Source: Streptomyces sp. HUAS 15-9 (GTDB lineage: Bacteria; Actinomycetota; Actinomycetes; Streptomycetales; Streptomycetaceae). From it: DNA of 64,000 bases. This document shows, one piece after another, positions 18,533 through 26,846 of this stretch (its first letter is position 1; each line of letters begins with the position of its first letter). The position numbers and the translations under genes are program-made. The stretch lies in the NCBI RefSeq assembly GCF_025642155.1, contig NZ_CP106798.1:6200001-6264000 (forward strand). The letters run 5' to 3'. The notes under the pieces were generated by a model. That model worked only from the letters and a program-made list of their open reading frames with translations, ran no database searches and was not told the origin of the DNA.

Positions 18533-19162
18533 GTGAACAAGGCGCAGCTCGTAGAAGCGATTGCCGACAAGCTCGGCGGCCGCCAGCAGGCCGCCGACGC
18601 TGTCGACGCGGTCCTGGACGCCATCGTCCGCGCGACGGTCGCCGGGGACCGGGTCTCGGTCACCGGTTTCGGTTCCTTCGAGAAGGTGGACCGTCCCGCC
18701 CGCTACGCCCGCAACCCCCAGACGGGCGAGCGGGTTCGGGTCAAGAAGACCTCCGTGCCGCGCTTCCGCGCCGGTCAGGGCTTCAAGGACCTGGTGAGCG
18801 GCACGAAGAAGCTCCCGCGCGGCGGCGAGGTCGCCGTCAAGAAGGCACCCAAGGGCAGCCTGACCGGCGGCGCGGCCGCGACGGTCAAGAAGGCCGCCGC
18901 GAAGAAGGTCACCGCCAAGAAGGCGGCGGCCAAGAAGGTCACCGCCAAGAAGGCGGCACCCGCGAAGAAGGTCACCGCGAAGAAGACCACGGCGAAGAAG
19001 ACGACCGCCAAGAAGACCACGGCCGCGGCGAAGAAGACCACGGCGGCGGCGAAGAAGACCACCGCCAAGAAGGCCCCGGCGAAGAAGGTCACGGCCAAGA
19101 AGGCCCCCGCCAAGAAGTCGACGGCACGCAAGACCACCGCCAAGAAGGCCACCGCCCGCTGA
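18533..19162 (+). CDS. hupS: HU-like nucleoid protein with lysine-rich tail (HupS)
   Basis: 209 residues. Residues 1-92 are a full HU domain: [30 protein letters not shown] and the DNA-binding arm [20 protein letters not shown]. The remaining ~110 residues are tandem KKT/KKA/KKVTAK repeats like linker-histone tails. In S. coelicolor HupS is the sporulation-associated HU involved in spore nucleoid compaction. GTG has GAAGGGGAAG upstream. An AT-rich stretch with TATATA at 18465-18470 probably holds the -10. Confidence 0.96.
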   Translation: MNKAQLVEAIADKLGGRQQAADAVDAVLDAIVRATVAGDRVSVTGFGSFEKVDRPARYARNPQTGERVRVKKTSVPRFRAGQGFKDLVSGTKKLPRGGEVAVKKAPKGSLTGGAAATVKKAAAKKVTAKKAAAKKVTAKKAAPAKKVTAKKTTAKKTTAKKTTAAAKKTTAAAKKTTAKKAPAKKVTAKKAPAKKSTARKTTAKKATAR

Positions 19163-19189
19163 TCAGCAGGGCGCAGGGCACTCACACGC

Positions 19190-19220
19190 CGGGCCGGACT
19201 CCCCTCGGGAGCCCGGCCCG
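19190..19220. terminator. Terminator between hupS and the small minus-strand gene
   Basis: CGGGCCGG/CCGGCCCG outer stem continuing into an inner CTCCC/GGGAG stem, between converging genes. No T run. Confidence 0.7.
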
Positions 19221-19228
19221 CGGCGCGT

Positions 19229-19441
19229 TCAGAACGTCTGCAGGGTCACCAGCGTGATGCGGAGGTCCTTTCCGGAGCCCTCCGCCGGTTCCGTCTCGAT
19301 CCGTACGCGCTGGCCGGGGCGCAGCAGGCGGAGGCCTCCGGCGTCGAATGCGGGGGCGTCGAAGGGCAGCGGGGTGCCGTCGTCGAGCAGCACCTGACCG
19401 CTGCGGGTGTTCGGGTCGTACGTGTATGCCGTCGCGTGCAT
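19229..19441 (-). CDS. Small OB-fold/cold-shock-like protein (70 aa)
   Basis: The pattern SGQVLLDDGTPLPFDAPAF followed by GLRLLRPGQRVRIETE looks like a cold-shock-type OB-fold: a G-x-hydrophobic strand, a dividing turn, then LxPGQRVxxxxE. The RNP-1 aromatic residues of true CspA proteins are missing, so nucleic-acid binding is unproven. It is followed downstream by no same-strand gene; cofC lies upstream on the same strand about 125 nt away, separated by an interspersed repeat. Confidence 0.7.
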   Translation of the reverse strand: MHATAYTYDPNTRSGQVLLDDGTPLPFDAPAFDAGGLRLLRPGQRVRIETEPAEGSGKDLRITLVTLQTF

Positions 19442-19499
19442 GACGGTCAGCGTAGTGCCCCCGGCGGCTCGCCGTCGGGCTGCGGGCCGTCTGCCGACT

Positions 19500-19560
19500 G
19501 CGGGTCTGTCGTGGCTGGTCGCGCGGTTCCCCGCGCCCCTGGGCCCGGCGCCCCGCGCCG
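19500..19560. repeat. Interspersed Streptomyces intergenic repeat (GC-rich family)
   Basis: Contains GTCGTGGCTGGTCGCGCGG then TTCCCCGCGCCCCTG. This is the inverse of the sequence type at 36059-36115 (AGGGGCGCGGGGC, then GCGCGACCAGC). I know this as a common short intergenic element of Streptomyces genomes. Confidence 0.65.
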
Positions 19561-19566
19561 GGCGTC

Positions 19567-20205
19567 TCAGGACCCCGGTATCAGCAAGCCCGCCGATACC
19601 GACGCCGTGTGGGGGCCCACCCCGAGGGCCAGGGCCGCTCGTAGGTCATCGCCCGTGTCCACGTCCTGTCGTACCGAGTCGACCGCTTCGAGGCGGAGTT
19701 CCACCGCCCCCGAGGCGCGGTGCCGGGACCGGGAATCGGTGCCGAATGCCGGGTCCAATTCCCGGTCCGGGGCCGCCGCCAGCAGGGTGGTCCCGATTGC
19801 GGCCGCATCGGCGAGAAAGGCACGCGGGAATTCCGCCGCGGCCGCCAGCACCCGGGACAATTCCGCGGGCCGCAGGGCCGGCAGGTCGGCGTTCAGGGCC
19901 GCCACGGGAGTTCCCGGACGCGACGACCGTACGACCCCCGCTCCGTGCGCCAGCGCGGCGTTCAGGCCGCCGGCCGGCTCGTCCGGGACGATCCGGGCAC
20001 CCAGCGCCGCCAGCTCGCGCCCGGCCAGCTCGTCGTCCGTGACGACCGCCACATCCTTGACCTGCGGACATGCCAGCGCCGCGGCCACCGTGTCCTGCGC
20101 GAACGCGAGTGCCAGTGCCGGGCGCACCCCGTCGGCGGCGGTGTCCGAGAGCCTGCTCTTGGCCCGCGCGAGGGGCTTGAGGGGTATGACCAAGGTCCAC
20201 TGCAC
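19567..20205 (-). CDS. cofC: 2-phospho-L-lactate/phosphoenolpyruvate guanylyltransferase (F420 biosynthesis)
   Basis: 212 residues. CofC/FbiD activates phospholactate or phosphoenolpyruvate with GTP, an early step in coenzyme F420 synthesis. Nucleotidyltransferase features are the N-terminal VIPLKPLARAKSRLS, VVTDDELAG near 55, ALNADLPALRP near 100, and VDTGDDL near the C-terminus. GTG has GAGAGGGA upstream. It is divergent from the acyltransferase gene. An LLM-type oxidoreductase, a class that can use F420, lies at 51197-52168. Confidence 0.93.
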   Translation of the reverse strand: MQWTLVIPLKPLARAKSRLSDTAADGVRPALALAFAQDTVAAALACPQVKDVAVVTDDELAGRELAALGARIVPDEPAGGLNAALAHGAGVVRSSRPGTPVAALNADLPALRPAELSRVLAAAAEFPRAFLADAAAIGTTLLAAAPDRELDPAFGTDSRSRHRASGAVELRLEAVDSVRQDVDTGDDLRAALALGVGPHTASVSAGLLIPGS

Positions 20206-20360
20206 CGACGTACCGTCCCTCTCTTGTTGCGGACATTGTCACCCGGGTCATCCGGCGGTTCCGGTCATCGGGCGTACGGTGTCCTCGACAGACCGGCGGC
20301 CCGGGGCGACACTTGTGCGGCCCCCGCACCCGGGGAGAAGGCCTAGAGGAAGGTGTCCGT

Positions 20361-21143
20361 GTGTCCCGCCGCAGAATCGGGTTCTGGTACCGCTTCGCAG
20401 CGGTCCTCTGCAAACCGCCGCTGGTGGTTCTGCTCAAGCGGGACTGGCATGGAATGGAGAACATTCCGGCCGACGGCGGATTTATCACCGCGGTGAACCA
20501 CAATTCACACGTCGACCCCTTCGCGTACGCGCACTATCAGTACAACACCGGACGGGTTCCGCGATTCCTGGCGAAGAGCGGGCTTTTCAAGAAGGGATTC
20601 GTCGGGGCCGCGATGCGCGGCACCGGGCAGATCCCCGTCTACCGCGAGAGCACCGACGCGCTCAGCGCGTTCCGGGCCGCGATCGACGCCGTGGAGCGCG
20701 GTGAGTGCGTCGCCTTCTACCCCGAGGGCACCCTCACCCGCGACCCGAACGGCTGGCCCATGACCGGCAAGACCGGTGCCGCGCGCGTGGCGCTGCAGAC
20801 CAAGTGCCCGGTCATCCCGGTCGCCCAGTGGGGCGCCAACGAACTGCTGGCGCCGTACGCCAAGAAGCCCGACCTCTGGCCGCGCAAGACGCACCGCGTC
20901 CTCGCGGGCCCGCCGGTCGACCTGTCGCGCTTCTACGACCAGGAGATGACTCCGGAGCTCCTCAAGGAGGCCACCGAGGTCATCATGGCCGCCATCACCC
21001 GCCTGCTGGAGGAGATCCGCGGCGAGAAGGCGCCCGAAACGCCCTACGACCCGCGCCGGGAGCGGATCGAGCAGCGACGCAGGACCGCGGCGCAGACGCA
21101 GACCCAGAGCAAGCAGGCAGAAGGGCAGGGACAGGGCAAGTGA
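20361..21143 (+). CDS. PlsC-like lysophospholipid acyltransferase
   Basis: 260 residues. 1-acylglycerol-3-phosphate acyltransferase type. The catalytic NHxxxxD box is NHNSHVD near 49 and the glycerol-phosphate-binding box EGTLTR lies near 123, with hydrophobic segments at the N-terminus for membrane association. GTG 20361 has AGGAAGG upstream; the longer frame from 20313 lacks a ribosome site. The C-terminal 25 residues are Gln/Lys-rich. It overlaps gpsA by four bases (GTGA), so glycerol-3-phosphate synthesis and acylation are coupled. Confidence 0.93.
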   Translation: MSRRRIGFWYRFAAVLCKPPLVVLLKRDWHGMENIPADGGFITAVNHNSHVDPFAYAHYQYNTGRVPRFLAKSGLFKKGFVGAAMRGTGQIPVYRESTDALSAFRAAIDAVERGECVAFYPEGTLTRDPNGWPMTGKTGAARVALQTKCPVIPVAQWGANELLAPYAKKPDLWPRKTHRVLAGPPVDLSRFYDQEMTPELLKEATEVIMAAITRLLEEIRGEKAPETPYDPRRERIEQRRRTAAQTQTQSKQAEGQGQGK

Positions 21144-22150
21144 GCAAGCCGGTCAAGGCAGGGGTCTTCAGCGCCGGTTCGTGGGGCACGGCCTTCGGCA
21201 TGGTGCTCGCCGACGCGGGCTGCGAGGTCACCGTCTGGGCGCGCCGCGCGGAGGTCGCCGAGGCGATCAACTCCACCCGGACGAACCCGGACTACCTGCC
21301 GGGCGTCGAGCTCCCGGAGAACCTGCGGGCCACCACCGACCCGGCCGAGGCCGCCGCAGGCGCCGACTTCACGGTCCTGTCGGTCCCCTCCCAGACCCTG
21401 CGCGCCAACCTTGCGGAATGGGTTCCGCTGCTCGCCCCCGACACCGTTCTCGTCTCCCTGATGAAGGGCGTCGAGCTGGGCTCCGCGATGCGGATGAGCG
21501 AGGTCATCGACGACGTCGCCAAGGTCGGCCAGGACCGTATCGCCGTGGTCACCGGGCCCAACCTGGCCCGGGAGATCGCCGCGCGCATGCCCGCCGCCGC
21601 CGTGGTCGCCTGCACCGACGAGGCGGTCGCCCAGCGGCTCCAGGCCGCCTGTCACACGCCGTACTTCCGCCCGTACACCAACACCGACGTCGTCGGCTGC
21701 GAACTCGGCGGCGCGGTCAAGAACGTGATCGGCCTCGCGGTCGGCATCGCCGACGGCATGGGCCTCGGCGACAACGCCAAGGGCTCGCTCATCACCCGCG
21801 GCCTCGCCGAGACCACCCGGCTCGGCCTGGCGCTCGGCGCCGACCCGCTGACCTTCTCCGGACTCGCGGGCCTGGGCGACCTGGTGGCCACCTGCTCCTC
21901 GCCGCTCTCCCGCAACCACACCTTCGGCACCAACCTCGGCAAGGGCATGACCCTGGAGGAGACGATCGCGGTCACCAAGCAGACCGCCGAGGGCGTCAAG
22001 TCGTGCGAGTCCGTGGCGGATCTGGCCCGCCGGCACGGCGTCGACATGCCCATCACGGAGACGGTCGTGGACATCGTGCACGAGGGCAAGCCGCCGGTGG
22101 TGGCCCTCAAGGAGCTGATGTCGCGCAGCGCAAAGCCGGAACGACGCTGA
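21140..22150 (+). CDS. gpsA: NAD(P)H-dependent glycerol-3-phosphate dehydrogenase
   Basis: 336 residues. Reduces dihydroxyacetone phosphate to sn-glycerol-3-phosphate for phospholipids. The N-terminal Rossmann motif reads FSAGSWGTAFG, with Ser in place of the first family Gly. The catalytic lysine segment GGAVKNVIGLAVGIADG lies near 190, and C-terminal SRNHTFG and EGVKSCESV follow. GTG overlaps the preceding stop. Confidence 0.96.
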   Translation: MSKPVKAGVFSAGSWGTAFGMVLADAGCEVTVWARRAEVAEAINSTRTNPDYLPGVELPENLRATTDPAEAAAGADFTVLSVPSQTLRANLAEWVPLLAPDTVLVSLMKGVELGSAMRMSEVIDDVAKVGQDRIAVVTGPNLAREIAARMPAAAVVACTDEAVAQRLQAACHTPYFRPYTNTDVVGCELGGAVKNVIGLAVGIADGMGLGDNAKGSLITRGLAETTRLGLALGADPLTFSGLAGLGDLVATCSSPLSRNHTFGTNLGKGMTLEETIAVTKQTAEGVKSCESVADLARRHGVDMPITETVVDIVHEGKPPVVALKELMSRSAKPERR

Positions 22151-22209
22151 GCGATCCCGCCTGTAGGACGCTGTCTCGGGGCCCTACCACCGGGTACTCT
22201 CAACGCGAT

Positions 22210-23367
22210 ATGAGCACCGAGAACCTCCCCCAGAGCCCTGAGCAGCCGTCCCGCAAGCCGCGCGTGGCCGTCGTGTTCGGCGGGCGCAGCTCCGAACACG
22301 GGATCTCCGTGGTCACCGCTGGCGCCGTACTACGCGCCATCGACCGGACGAAGTACGACGTCCTCCCGATCGGCATCACCCGGGACGGCCGTTGGGCGCT
22401 CACCGCCGACGAGCCGGACCGGATGGCCATCACCGACCGCCGCACCCCGACCGTCGAGGAGCTCGCGGAGTCCAGCGAGGGCGGCGTGGTGCTCCCCGTC
22501 GACCCCGCCAACCGCGAGGTCGTCTACAGCGAGCCCGGATCGGTGCCCAAGGCCCTCGGCGAGGTCGACGTGGTCTTCCCGGTGCTGCACGGCCCCTACG
22601 GCGAGGACGGCACCCTCCAGGGCCTCCTGGAACTCTCCGGCGTGCCGTACGTGGGCGCGGGTGTGCTCGCCTCGGCCGTCGGCCAGGACAAGGAGTACAT
22701 GAAGCGGGTGTTCACCTCCTTCGGGCTCAAGGTCGGCCCGTACGTGGTGATCAGGCCCCGCGAGTGGCAGCAGGACGAGTCCGCCGCCCGCAAGAAGATC
22801 ATCGACTTCGCCGGCGAGCACGGCTGGCCGCTGTTCGTGAAGCCCGCGCGCGCGGGTTCGTCGATCGGCATCACCAAGGTCGACGACCTGTCCGGCCTGG
22901 ACGAGGCGATCGCCGAGGCGCAGAGCCACGACCCCAAGATCCTGGTGGAGGCCGCGGTGCGCGGCCGCGAGATCGAGTGCGGCGTCCTGGAGTTCGAGGA
23001 CGGGCCGCGGGCCTCCGTGCCGGCCGAGATCCCGCCGCCGGACGCGCACGCCTACTACGACTTCGAGGCCAAGTACATCGACTCCACGCCCGGCATCGTC
23101 CCGGCGCCGCTCACCGACGAGGAGACCGCCGAGGTGCGGCGGCTCGCGGTGGACGCCTTCGAGGCGGCCTCGTGCGAGGGTCTGGTCCGCGCCGACTTCT
23201 TCCTCGCCGAGGACGGCGAGTTCGTGATCAACGAGATCAACACGATGCCCGGCTTCACGCCGATCTCGATGTACCCGCAGATGTGGCAGGCGACCGGGAT
23301 CAGCTACCCGGAACTGGTGGACCGGCTGGTCGAGGCCGCGCTGCGCCGCTCGACCGGGCTGCGCTAG
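22210..23367 (+). CDS. ddl: D-alanine--D-alanine ligase
   Basis: 385 residues, cytoplasmic peptidoglycan precursor enzyme of the ATP-grasp fold. Motifs: VFGGRSSEHGISVVTAG near 22, HGPYGEDGTLQG near 128, the ATP-binding KPARAGSSIGI near 215, and the C-terminal EINTMPGFT metal/active-site block. ATG 22210 lies 60 nt after gpsA. The family residue following EDG is Thr-Leu-Gln-Gly, as in ordinary D-Ala-D-Ala ligases; this is not evidence of a vancomycin-type D-lactate ligase. Confidence 0.96.
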   Translation: MSTENLPQSPEQPSRKPRVAVVFGGRSSEHGISVVTAGAVLRAIDRTKYDVLPIGITRDGRWALTADEPDRMAITDRRTPTVEELAESSEGGVVLPVDPANREVVYSEPGSVPKALGEVDVVFPVLHGPYGEDGTLQGLLELSGVPYVGAGVLASAVGQDKEYMKRVFTSFGLKVGPYVVIRPREWQQDESAARKKIIDFAGEHGWPLFVKPARAGSSIGITKVDDLSGLDEAIAEAQSHDPKILVEAAVRGREIECGVLEFEDGPRASVPAEIPPPDAHAYYDFEAKYIDSTPGIVPAPLTDEETAEVRRLAVDAFEAASCEGLVRADFFLAEDGEFVINEINTMPGFTPISMYPQMWQATGISYPELVDRLVEAALRRSTGLR

Positions 23368-23504
23368 AGAGTCGGCCCGTGGCGATGGGGTCGGGCCTGC
23401 CCGGTCGGCGAAAACCAAGCTGGCTGGGCCTGCCGCCGGGCCGGCGGGATGTCAGGTCTGTGGAGCTGGTGTAAGACCGATGGTTGGCACTCCAACCCTT
23501 CGCC

Positions 23505-23583
23505 GTCAGTTCGGGTCGGCAGCTGTCGATGAAGCAGAAGGCCAACCCGTGGGGGTTGAATCCCCTGCTCCGGCTGGGGGAGA
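23505..23583. mobile_element. Possible remnant of an IS200/IS605-type right end
   Basis: The non-coding stretch after ddl ends in GAATCCCCTGCTCCGGCTGG, then GGGAGAAGTCAAG. The hairpin CCCC(TGCTCCGGCT)GGGG followed by a TCAA-type end resembles right ends of IS200/IS605 elements as I remember them. No transposase frame remains. A chance hairpin or a gene terminator is an alternative. Confidence 0.3.
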
Positions 23584-23585
23584 AG

Positions 23586-24104
23586 TCAAGTCATGGAGGC
23601 GATCCCCGTGGGGATCGCCTTTTTGACGGAAGCCGCCATCTCGGCGAGCACCCGGGCGCTGTCGTCCTGACTCGACAGTTCCTTCGGCAGGATCAGCTGC
23701 ACATAGGCTTCGCGCTGGGCCGTGGTGAACCGCCACGTCCCGTCGTCCTGCTTCTCCATGAGCCAGTCGACGCCGTCGACGGCGCCGCCGATCGCGTTCG
23801 GGTCGGTGCCGTGGGCCACCTTGGGGTCGATCATCTTGGGCGGCCGCACGACACCGCAGCGCAGTATGATCGCCGGGCTTCCCCAGCCCGCCGTGTAGGC
23901 GGACCGGGGTTCGGGGTCGTTGCGGCTCCGTCCGTCCAGCTTCTTCGGCAGCACCTCGTGCAGCTCGCGGCACAACCCGGCCGTCTTCGCGTCGGGACTG
24001 GGAACCGCGACGGTGGCACTGTCGTCTGCTGATGAGCAGCCCGCGACGGAGATCAGCAGGGCCAGCGCGGGCAGACCGATGAGCCGGTGACGGAACATGT
24101 TCAC
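23586..24104 (-). CDS. DUF3515 lipoprotein
   Basis: 172 residues. Signal peptide with lipobox SVAGC at about 19-23, so it is predicted to be a membrane-anchored lipoprotein outside the cell. The DUF3515 body has CRELHEVLPKKLDGRSRN, WGSPAIILRCGV and the C-terminal WRFTTAQREAYVQLILP. GTG 24104 or ATG 24098 could be the start. Its place next to ddl and thiL is conserved in actinobacteria as I recall, but function is unknown. Confidence 0.88.
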   Translation of the reverse strand: MNMFRHRLIGLPALALLISVAGCSSADDSATVAVPSPDAKTAGLCRELHEVLPKKLDGRSRNDPEPRSAYTAGWGSPAIILRCGVVRPPKMIDPKVAHGTDPNAIGGAVDGVDWLMEKQDDGTWRFTTAQREAYVQLILPKELSSQDDSARVLAEMAASVKKAIPTGIASMT

Positions 24105-24124
24105 CGGCCAAGGGTAGACGGGGG

Positions 24125-24358
24125 CTACAGATGCACGACCGGGCAGGTCAGGGTGCGGGTGATGCCGTCCACTTGCTGGACCTTGGCGACCACCATGCGC
24201 CCGAGGTCGTCGACGGTGTCGGCCTGCGCCCGCACGATGACGTCGTACGGTCCGGTCACGTCCTCGGCCTGGATGACTCCAGGGATCTTGCTGATCGTCT
24301 CGGCGACGGTCGACGCCTTGCCGACCTCCGTCTGGATCAGGATGTACGCCTGTACCAC
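24125..24358 (-). CDS. Stand-alone Lrp/AsnC ligand-binding (RAM) domain protein
   Basis: 77 residues from GTG 24358 with GGAGG 6 nt upstream. It has the complete RAM fold pattern (VQAYILIQTEVGKAS, IPGVIQAEDVTGPYDVIVRA, VDGITRTLTC) and no helix-turn-helix. Such proteins bind amino acids or act as partners of full Lrp regulators. The longer frame to 24565 has no supporting start. Divergent from thiL. Confidence 0.92.
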   Translation of the reverse strand: MVQAYILIQTEVGKASTVAETISKIPGVIQAEDVTGPYDVIVRAQADTVDDLGRMVVAKVQQVDGITRTLTCPVVHL

Positions 24359-24564
24359 GGAACCTCCAGGGCGGCCACGAGGATCATGTGGGGAAAAGGA
24401 ACGCCACGGTATCGCGTCGTCGCTCGCCGCGGGGAGACCTGCGCAGGCCCGGACATCCGCGCCGGGGTGCAGGCACGACAGAAGTTGACGGTCACCTCGA
24501 CCGTATCGAGGACGATGATGGTGCGCGAACGGGCACGGACAGGGACAGAAGGGGCGAAGGGTCA

Positions 24565-25530
24565 ATGAAGGGCACTGTTGGTGAGCTCGGGGAGTTCGGG
24601 CTCATCAGGGAGCTCACCTCCCGTCTGACGACCACCCCGGTGGTCCGGGTCGGTCCCGGCGACGACGCCGCGGTGGTCGCCGCGCCCGACCGCAGGGTCG
24701 TGGCGAGCACCGACATCCTCCTGGAGGGGCGGCACTTCCGCCGTGACTGGTCCACGGCGTACGACGTGGGGCGCAAGGCGGCCGCGCAGAACCTCGCGGA
24801 CATCGCGGCCATGGGCGCCGTACCGACCGCGCTGCTGCTCGGTCTGGTCGTCCCCGCCGAACTCCCGGTCACCTGGCCCAGCGAGCTGATGGACGGCCTG
24901 CGCGACGAGTGCCAGGTCGCGGGCGCCGCCGTGGTCGGCGGGGATGTCGTACGGGGCGACACGATCATGGTGTCGATCACCGCGCTCGGCGATCTGCGCA
25001 ACCAGGAGCCGGTGACCCGGGCCGGAGCGCAGCCCGGCGACCTCGTCGCGGTGACCGGCTGGCTCGGCTGGTCCGCGGCCGGGTACGCGGTGCTCTCGCG
25101 CGGCTTCCGCTCGCCGCGCGCCTTCGTCGAGGCCCACCGCCGCCCCGAACCGCCGTACCACGCCGGTCCCGCGGCCGCCGGGCTCGGCGCGACCGCGATG
25201 TGCGACGTGAGCGACGGACTGATCGCCGACCTCGGGCACATCGCCGAGGCCAGCAAGGTCCGCATAGACATCCGCTCCGGCGCGATCGACATCCCGTCCC
25301 AGATGAACGACATCGGTCAGGCCGTCGGCGTCGACCCGCTCCAGTGGGTGCTGACCGGGGGCGAGGACCACGCGATCGTGGCGACCTTCCCGCCGGACGT
25401 GAAGCTGCCGGCCCGCTGGAAGGTCATCGGCGAGGTCCTCAACCCCTCGGCGCTGCCCCAGGTGACGGTCGACGGGGCACCGTGGACCAGCAAGGGCGGC
25501 TGGGACCACTTCGGGGACATGGAGCCGTGA
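24565..25530 (+). CDS. thiL: Thiamine-monophosphate kinase
   Basis: 321 residues. Phosphorylates thiamine monophosphate to the diphosphate cofactor. AIR-synthase-like fold with the N-terminal GPGDDAAVV metal site near 32, [23 protein letters not shown] near 133, [11 protein letters not shown] near 214 and GGEDHAIVA near 268. The ATG has GGGGCGAAGGG upstream. It overlaps thiD by four bases. Confidence 0.96.
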   Translation: MKGTVGELGEFGLIRELTSRLTTTPVVRVGPGDDAAVVAAPDRRVVASTDILLEGRHFRRDWSTAYDVGRKAAAQNLADIAAMGAVPTALLLGLVVPAELPVTWPSELMDGLRDECQVAGAAVVGGDVVRGDTIMVSITALGDLRNQEPVTRAGAQPGDLVAVTGWLGWSAAGYAVLSRGFRSPRAFVEAHRRPEPPYHAGPAAAGLGATAMCDVSDGLIADLGHIAEASKVRIDIRSGAIDIPSQMNDIGQAVGVDPLQWVLTGGEDHAIVATFPPDVKLPARWKVIGEVLNPSALPQVTVDGAPWTSKGGWDHFGDMEP

Positions 25531-26318
25531 GCGCCCCGCCGAGGGTCCTGACCGTCGCCGGCTCCGACTCCGGCGGCGGCGCGGGCATCCAGGCCGACCT
25601 GAAGACGATGCTCGCGCTCGGTGTGCACGGCATGAGCGTGATCACGGCGGTCACCGCGCAGAACTCCCTCGGCGTGCGGGGGGCCTGGGAGCTGCCGGCG
25701 GAGGCGGTGCGGGCCCAGTACCGCAGCGTCGTCGACGACATCGGCGTACAGGCCGTGAAGACCGGCATGCTCGCCTCGGCCGAACTCGTCGAGACCGTGG
25801 CCGCGTTGATCGGCGACACGGACGCCCCCGCGGTCGTGGACCCGGTCGGCGTCTCCAAGCACGGGGACTCGCTGCTGGCCGCCTCCGCGCTTGACTCGAT
25901 GCGCACGAAGCTGCTGCCGGTGGCGACCGTGGCCACCCCGAACCTCGACGAGGTGACCCAACTCACCGGCGTGCGGGTCGAATCGGAGGAGGGGCTGCGG
26001 GAGGCCGCGGCCGCCGTGCTGGCCCACGGCCCGCGCTGGGTGCTGATCAAGGGCGGCCATCTGCCCGGAGACGCCGTGGACCTGCTCACCGACGGGTCAG
26101 AGGAACACTGGCTGCGGGCGCCTCGGCACGACAACCGGCACACGCACGGCACCGGCTGCACACTCGCGTCCGCGATCGCGGCGGGGCTGGCGCAGGGGCG
26201 CTCCGTGCCGGAGGCGGTCACCGAGGCGAAGGCGTACGTCACCGGGGCGATCGCGGGCGGGTTCGCGCTGGGCGGGGGGATCGGGCCGGTGGATCACGCC
26301 TGGCGGTTCCGCGCCTGA
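25527..26318 (+). CDS. thiD: Hydroxymethylpyrimidine/phosphomethylpyrimidine kinase
   Basis: 263 residues, ribokinase fold. Catalyses the two phosphorylations of HMP in thiamine synthesis. N-terminal [31 protein letters not shown] near 113, and anion-hole/catalytic [15 protein letters not shown] near 212. GTG overlaps the thiL stop, giving a two-gene thiamine operon. Confidence 0.96.
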   Translation: MSAPPRVLTVAGSDSGGGAGIQADLKTMLALGVHGMSVITAVTAQNSLGVRGAWELPAEAVRAQYRSVVDDIGVQAVKTGMLASAELVETVAALIGDTDAPAVVDPVGVSKHGDSLLAASALDSMRTKLLPVATVATPNLDEVTQLTGVRVESEEGLREAAAAVLAHGPRWVLIKGGHLPGDAVDLLTDGSEEHWLRAPRHDNRHTHGTGCTLASAIAAGLAQGRSVPEAVTEAKAYVTGAIAGGFALGGGIGPVDHAWRFRA

Positions 26319-26336
26319 CTCGTAGGAACGGCAAAA

Positions 26337-26364
26337 AGCCGGCCCACCCGCAGGTGGACCGGCT
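26337..26364. terminator. Terminator between thiD and rpmB
   Basis: AGCCGG..CCACC/GGTGG..CCGGCT stem with a CGCA loop and one mismatch. An A5 run at 26333-26337 gives a T run on the minus strand, so it best serves rpmB. Confidence 0.8.
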
Positions 26365-26403
26365 CGATGCAGCGAACCAGCAGTGGCCGCGCGCTGCGAT
26401 GTG

Positions 26404-26589
26404 TCAGCGCGAGACCTTGCCGGCCTTGATGCACGAGGTGCAGGCGTTCACGCGCTTCGGCGTCCCGCCGACCACGGTACGCACACGCTGGATGTTCGGG
26501 TTCCAGCGGCGGGACGTACGGCGGTGCGAGTGCGAGATGTTGTTGCCGAAGCCCGGCCCCTTGCCGCAGACGTCGCAGTTGGCAGCCAC
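26404..26589 (-). CDS. rpmB: Ribosomal protein L28
   Basis: 61 residues, large-subunit protein. [17 protein letters not shown] and [12 protein letters not shown] carry the two CxxC pairs of the zinc-binding (C+) form, so this is not the zinc-independent paralogue. GTG has GGAG upstream. An AT-rich patch with TAGAAT near 26650 (minus) may be the -10. Confidence 0.96.
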   Translation of the reverse strand: MAANCDVCGKGPGFGNNISHSHRRTSRRWNPNIQRVRTVVGGTPKRVNACTSCIKAGKVSR

Positions 26590-26846
26590 GGGTCACTCCA
26601 AAGACTTCAGATGCACTTACGGTTGATCCCGGCAAGCCGGGACCTAGATTCTAGAACCTGAGATCTTGAGTGGCGTTGCCAGGGGAATGGCCCGATCGGA
26701 TCGGGCAACCGGAGCAGCATACAACGACTGCGCCCGTACAACGAAACTACCATGGCAGCTCAGGGCCCCGCTCCCGGCCCTCTTCCGGTGGACGGCGACC
26801 CGGGGTCTACGCTGCGTCCGACGTCCAGCAGCTCAGGGAGGCGCAG

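Noticed and set aside
18895..19160. Repetitive hupS 3' end as a possible assembly artefact
   Set aside because: Lysine-rich repeated tails are normal for this HU class and the frame stays open to a typical end.
26627..26643. TCCCGGC-AA-GCCGGGA hairpin upstream of rpmB
   Set aside because: Too short and without T run to call a terminator, and no riboswitch or known leader pattern was recognised.
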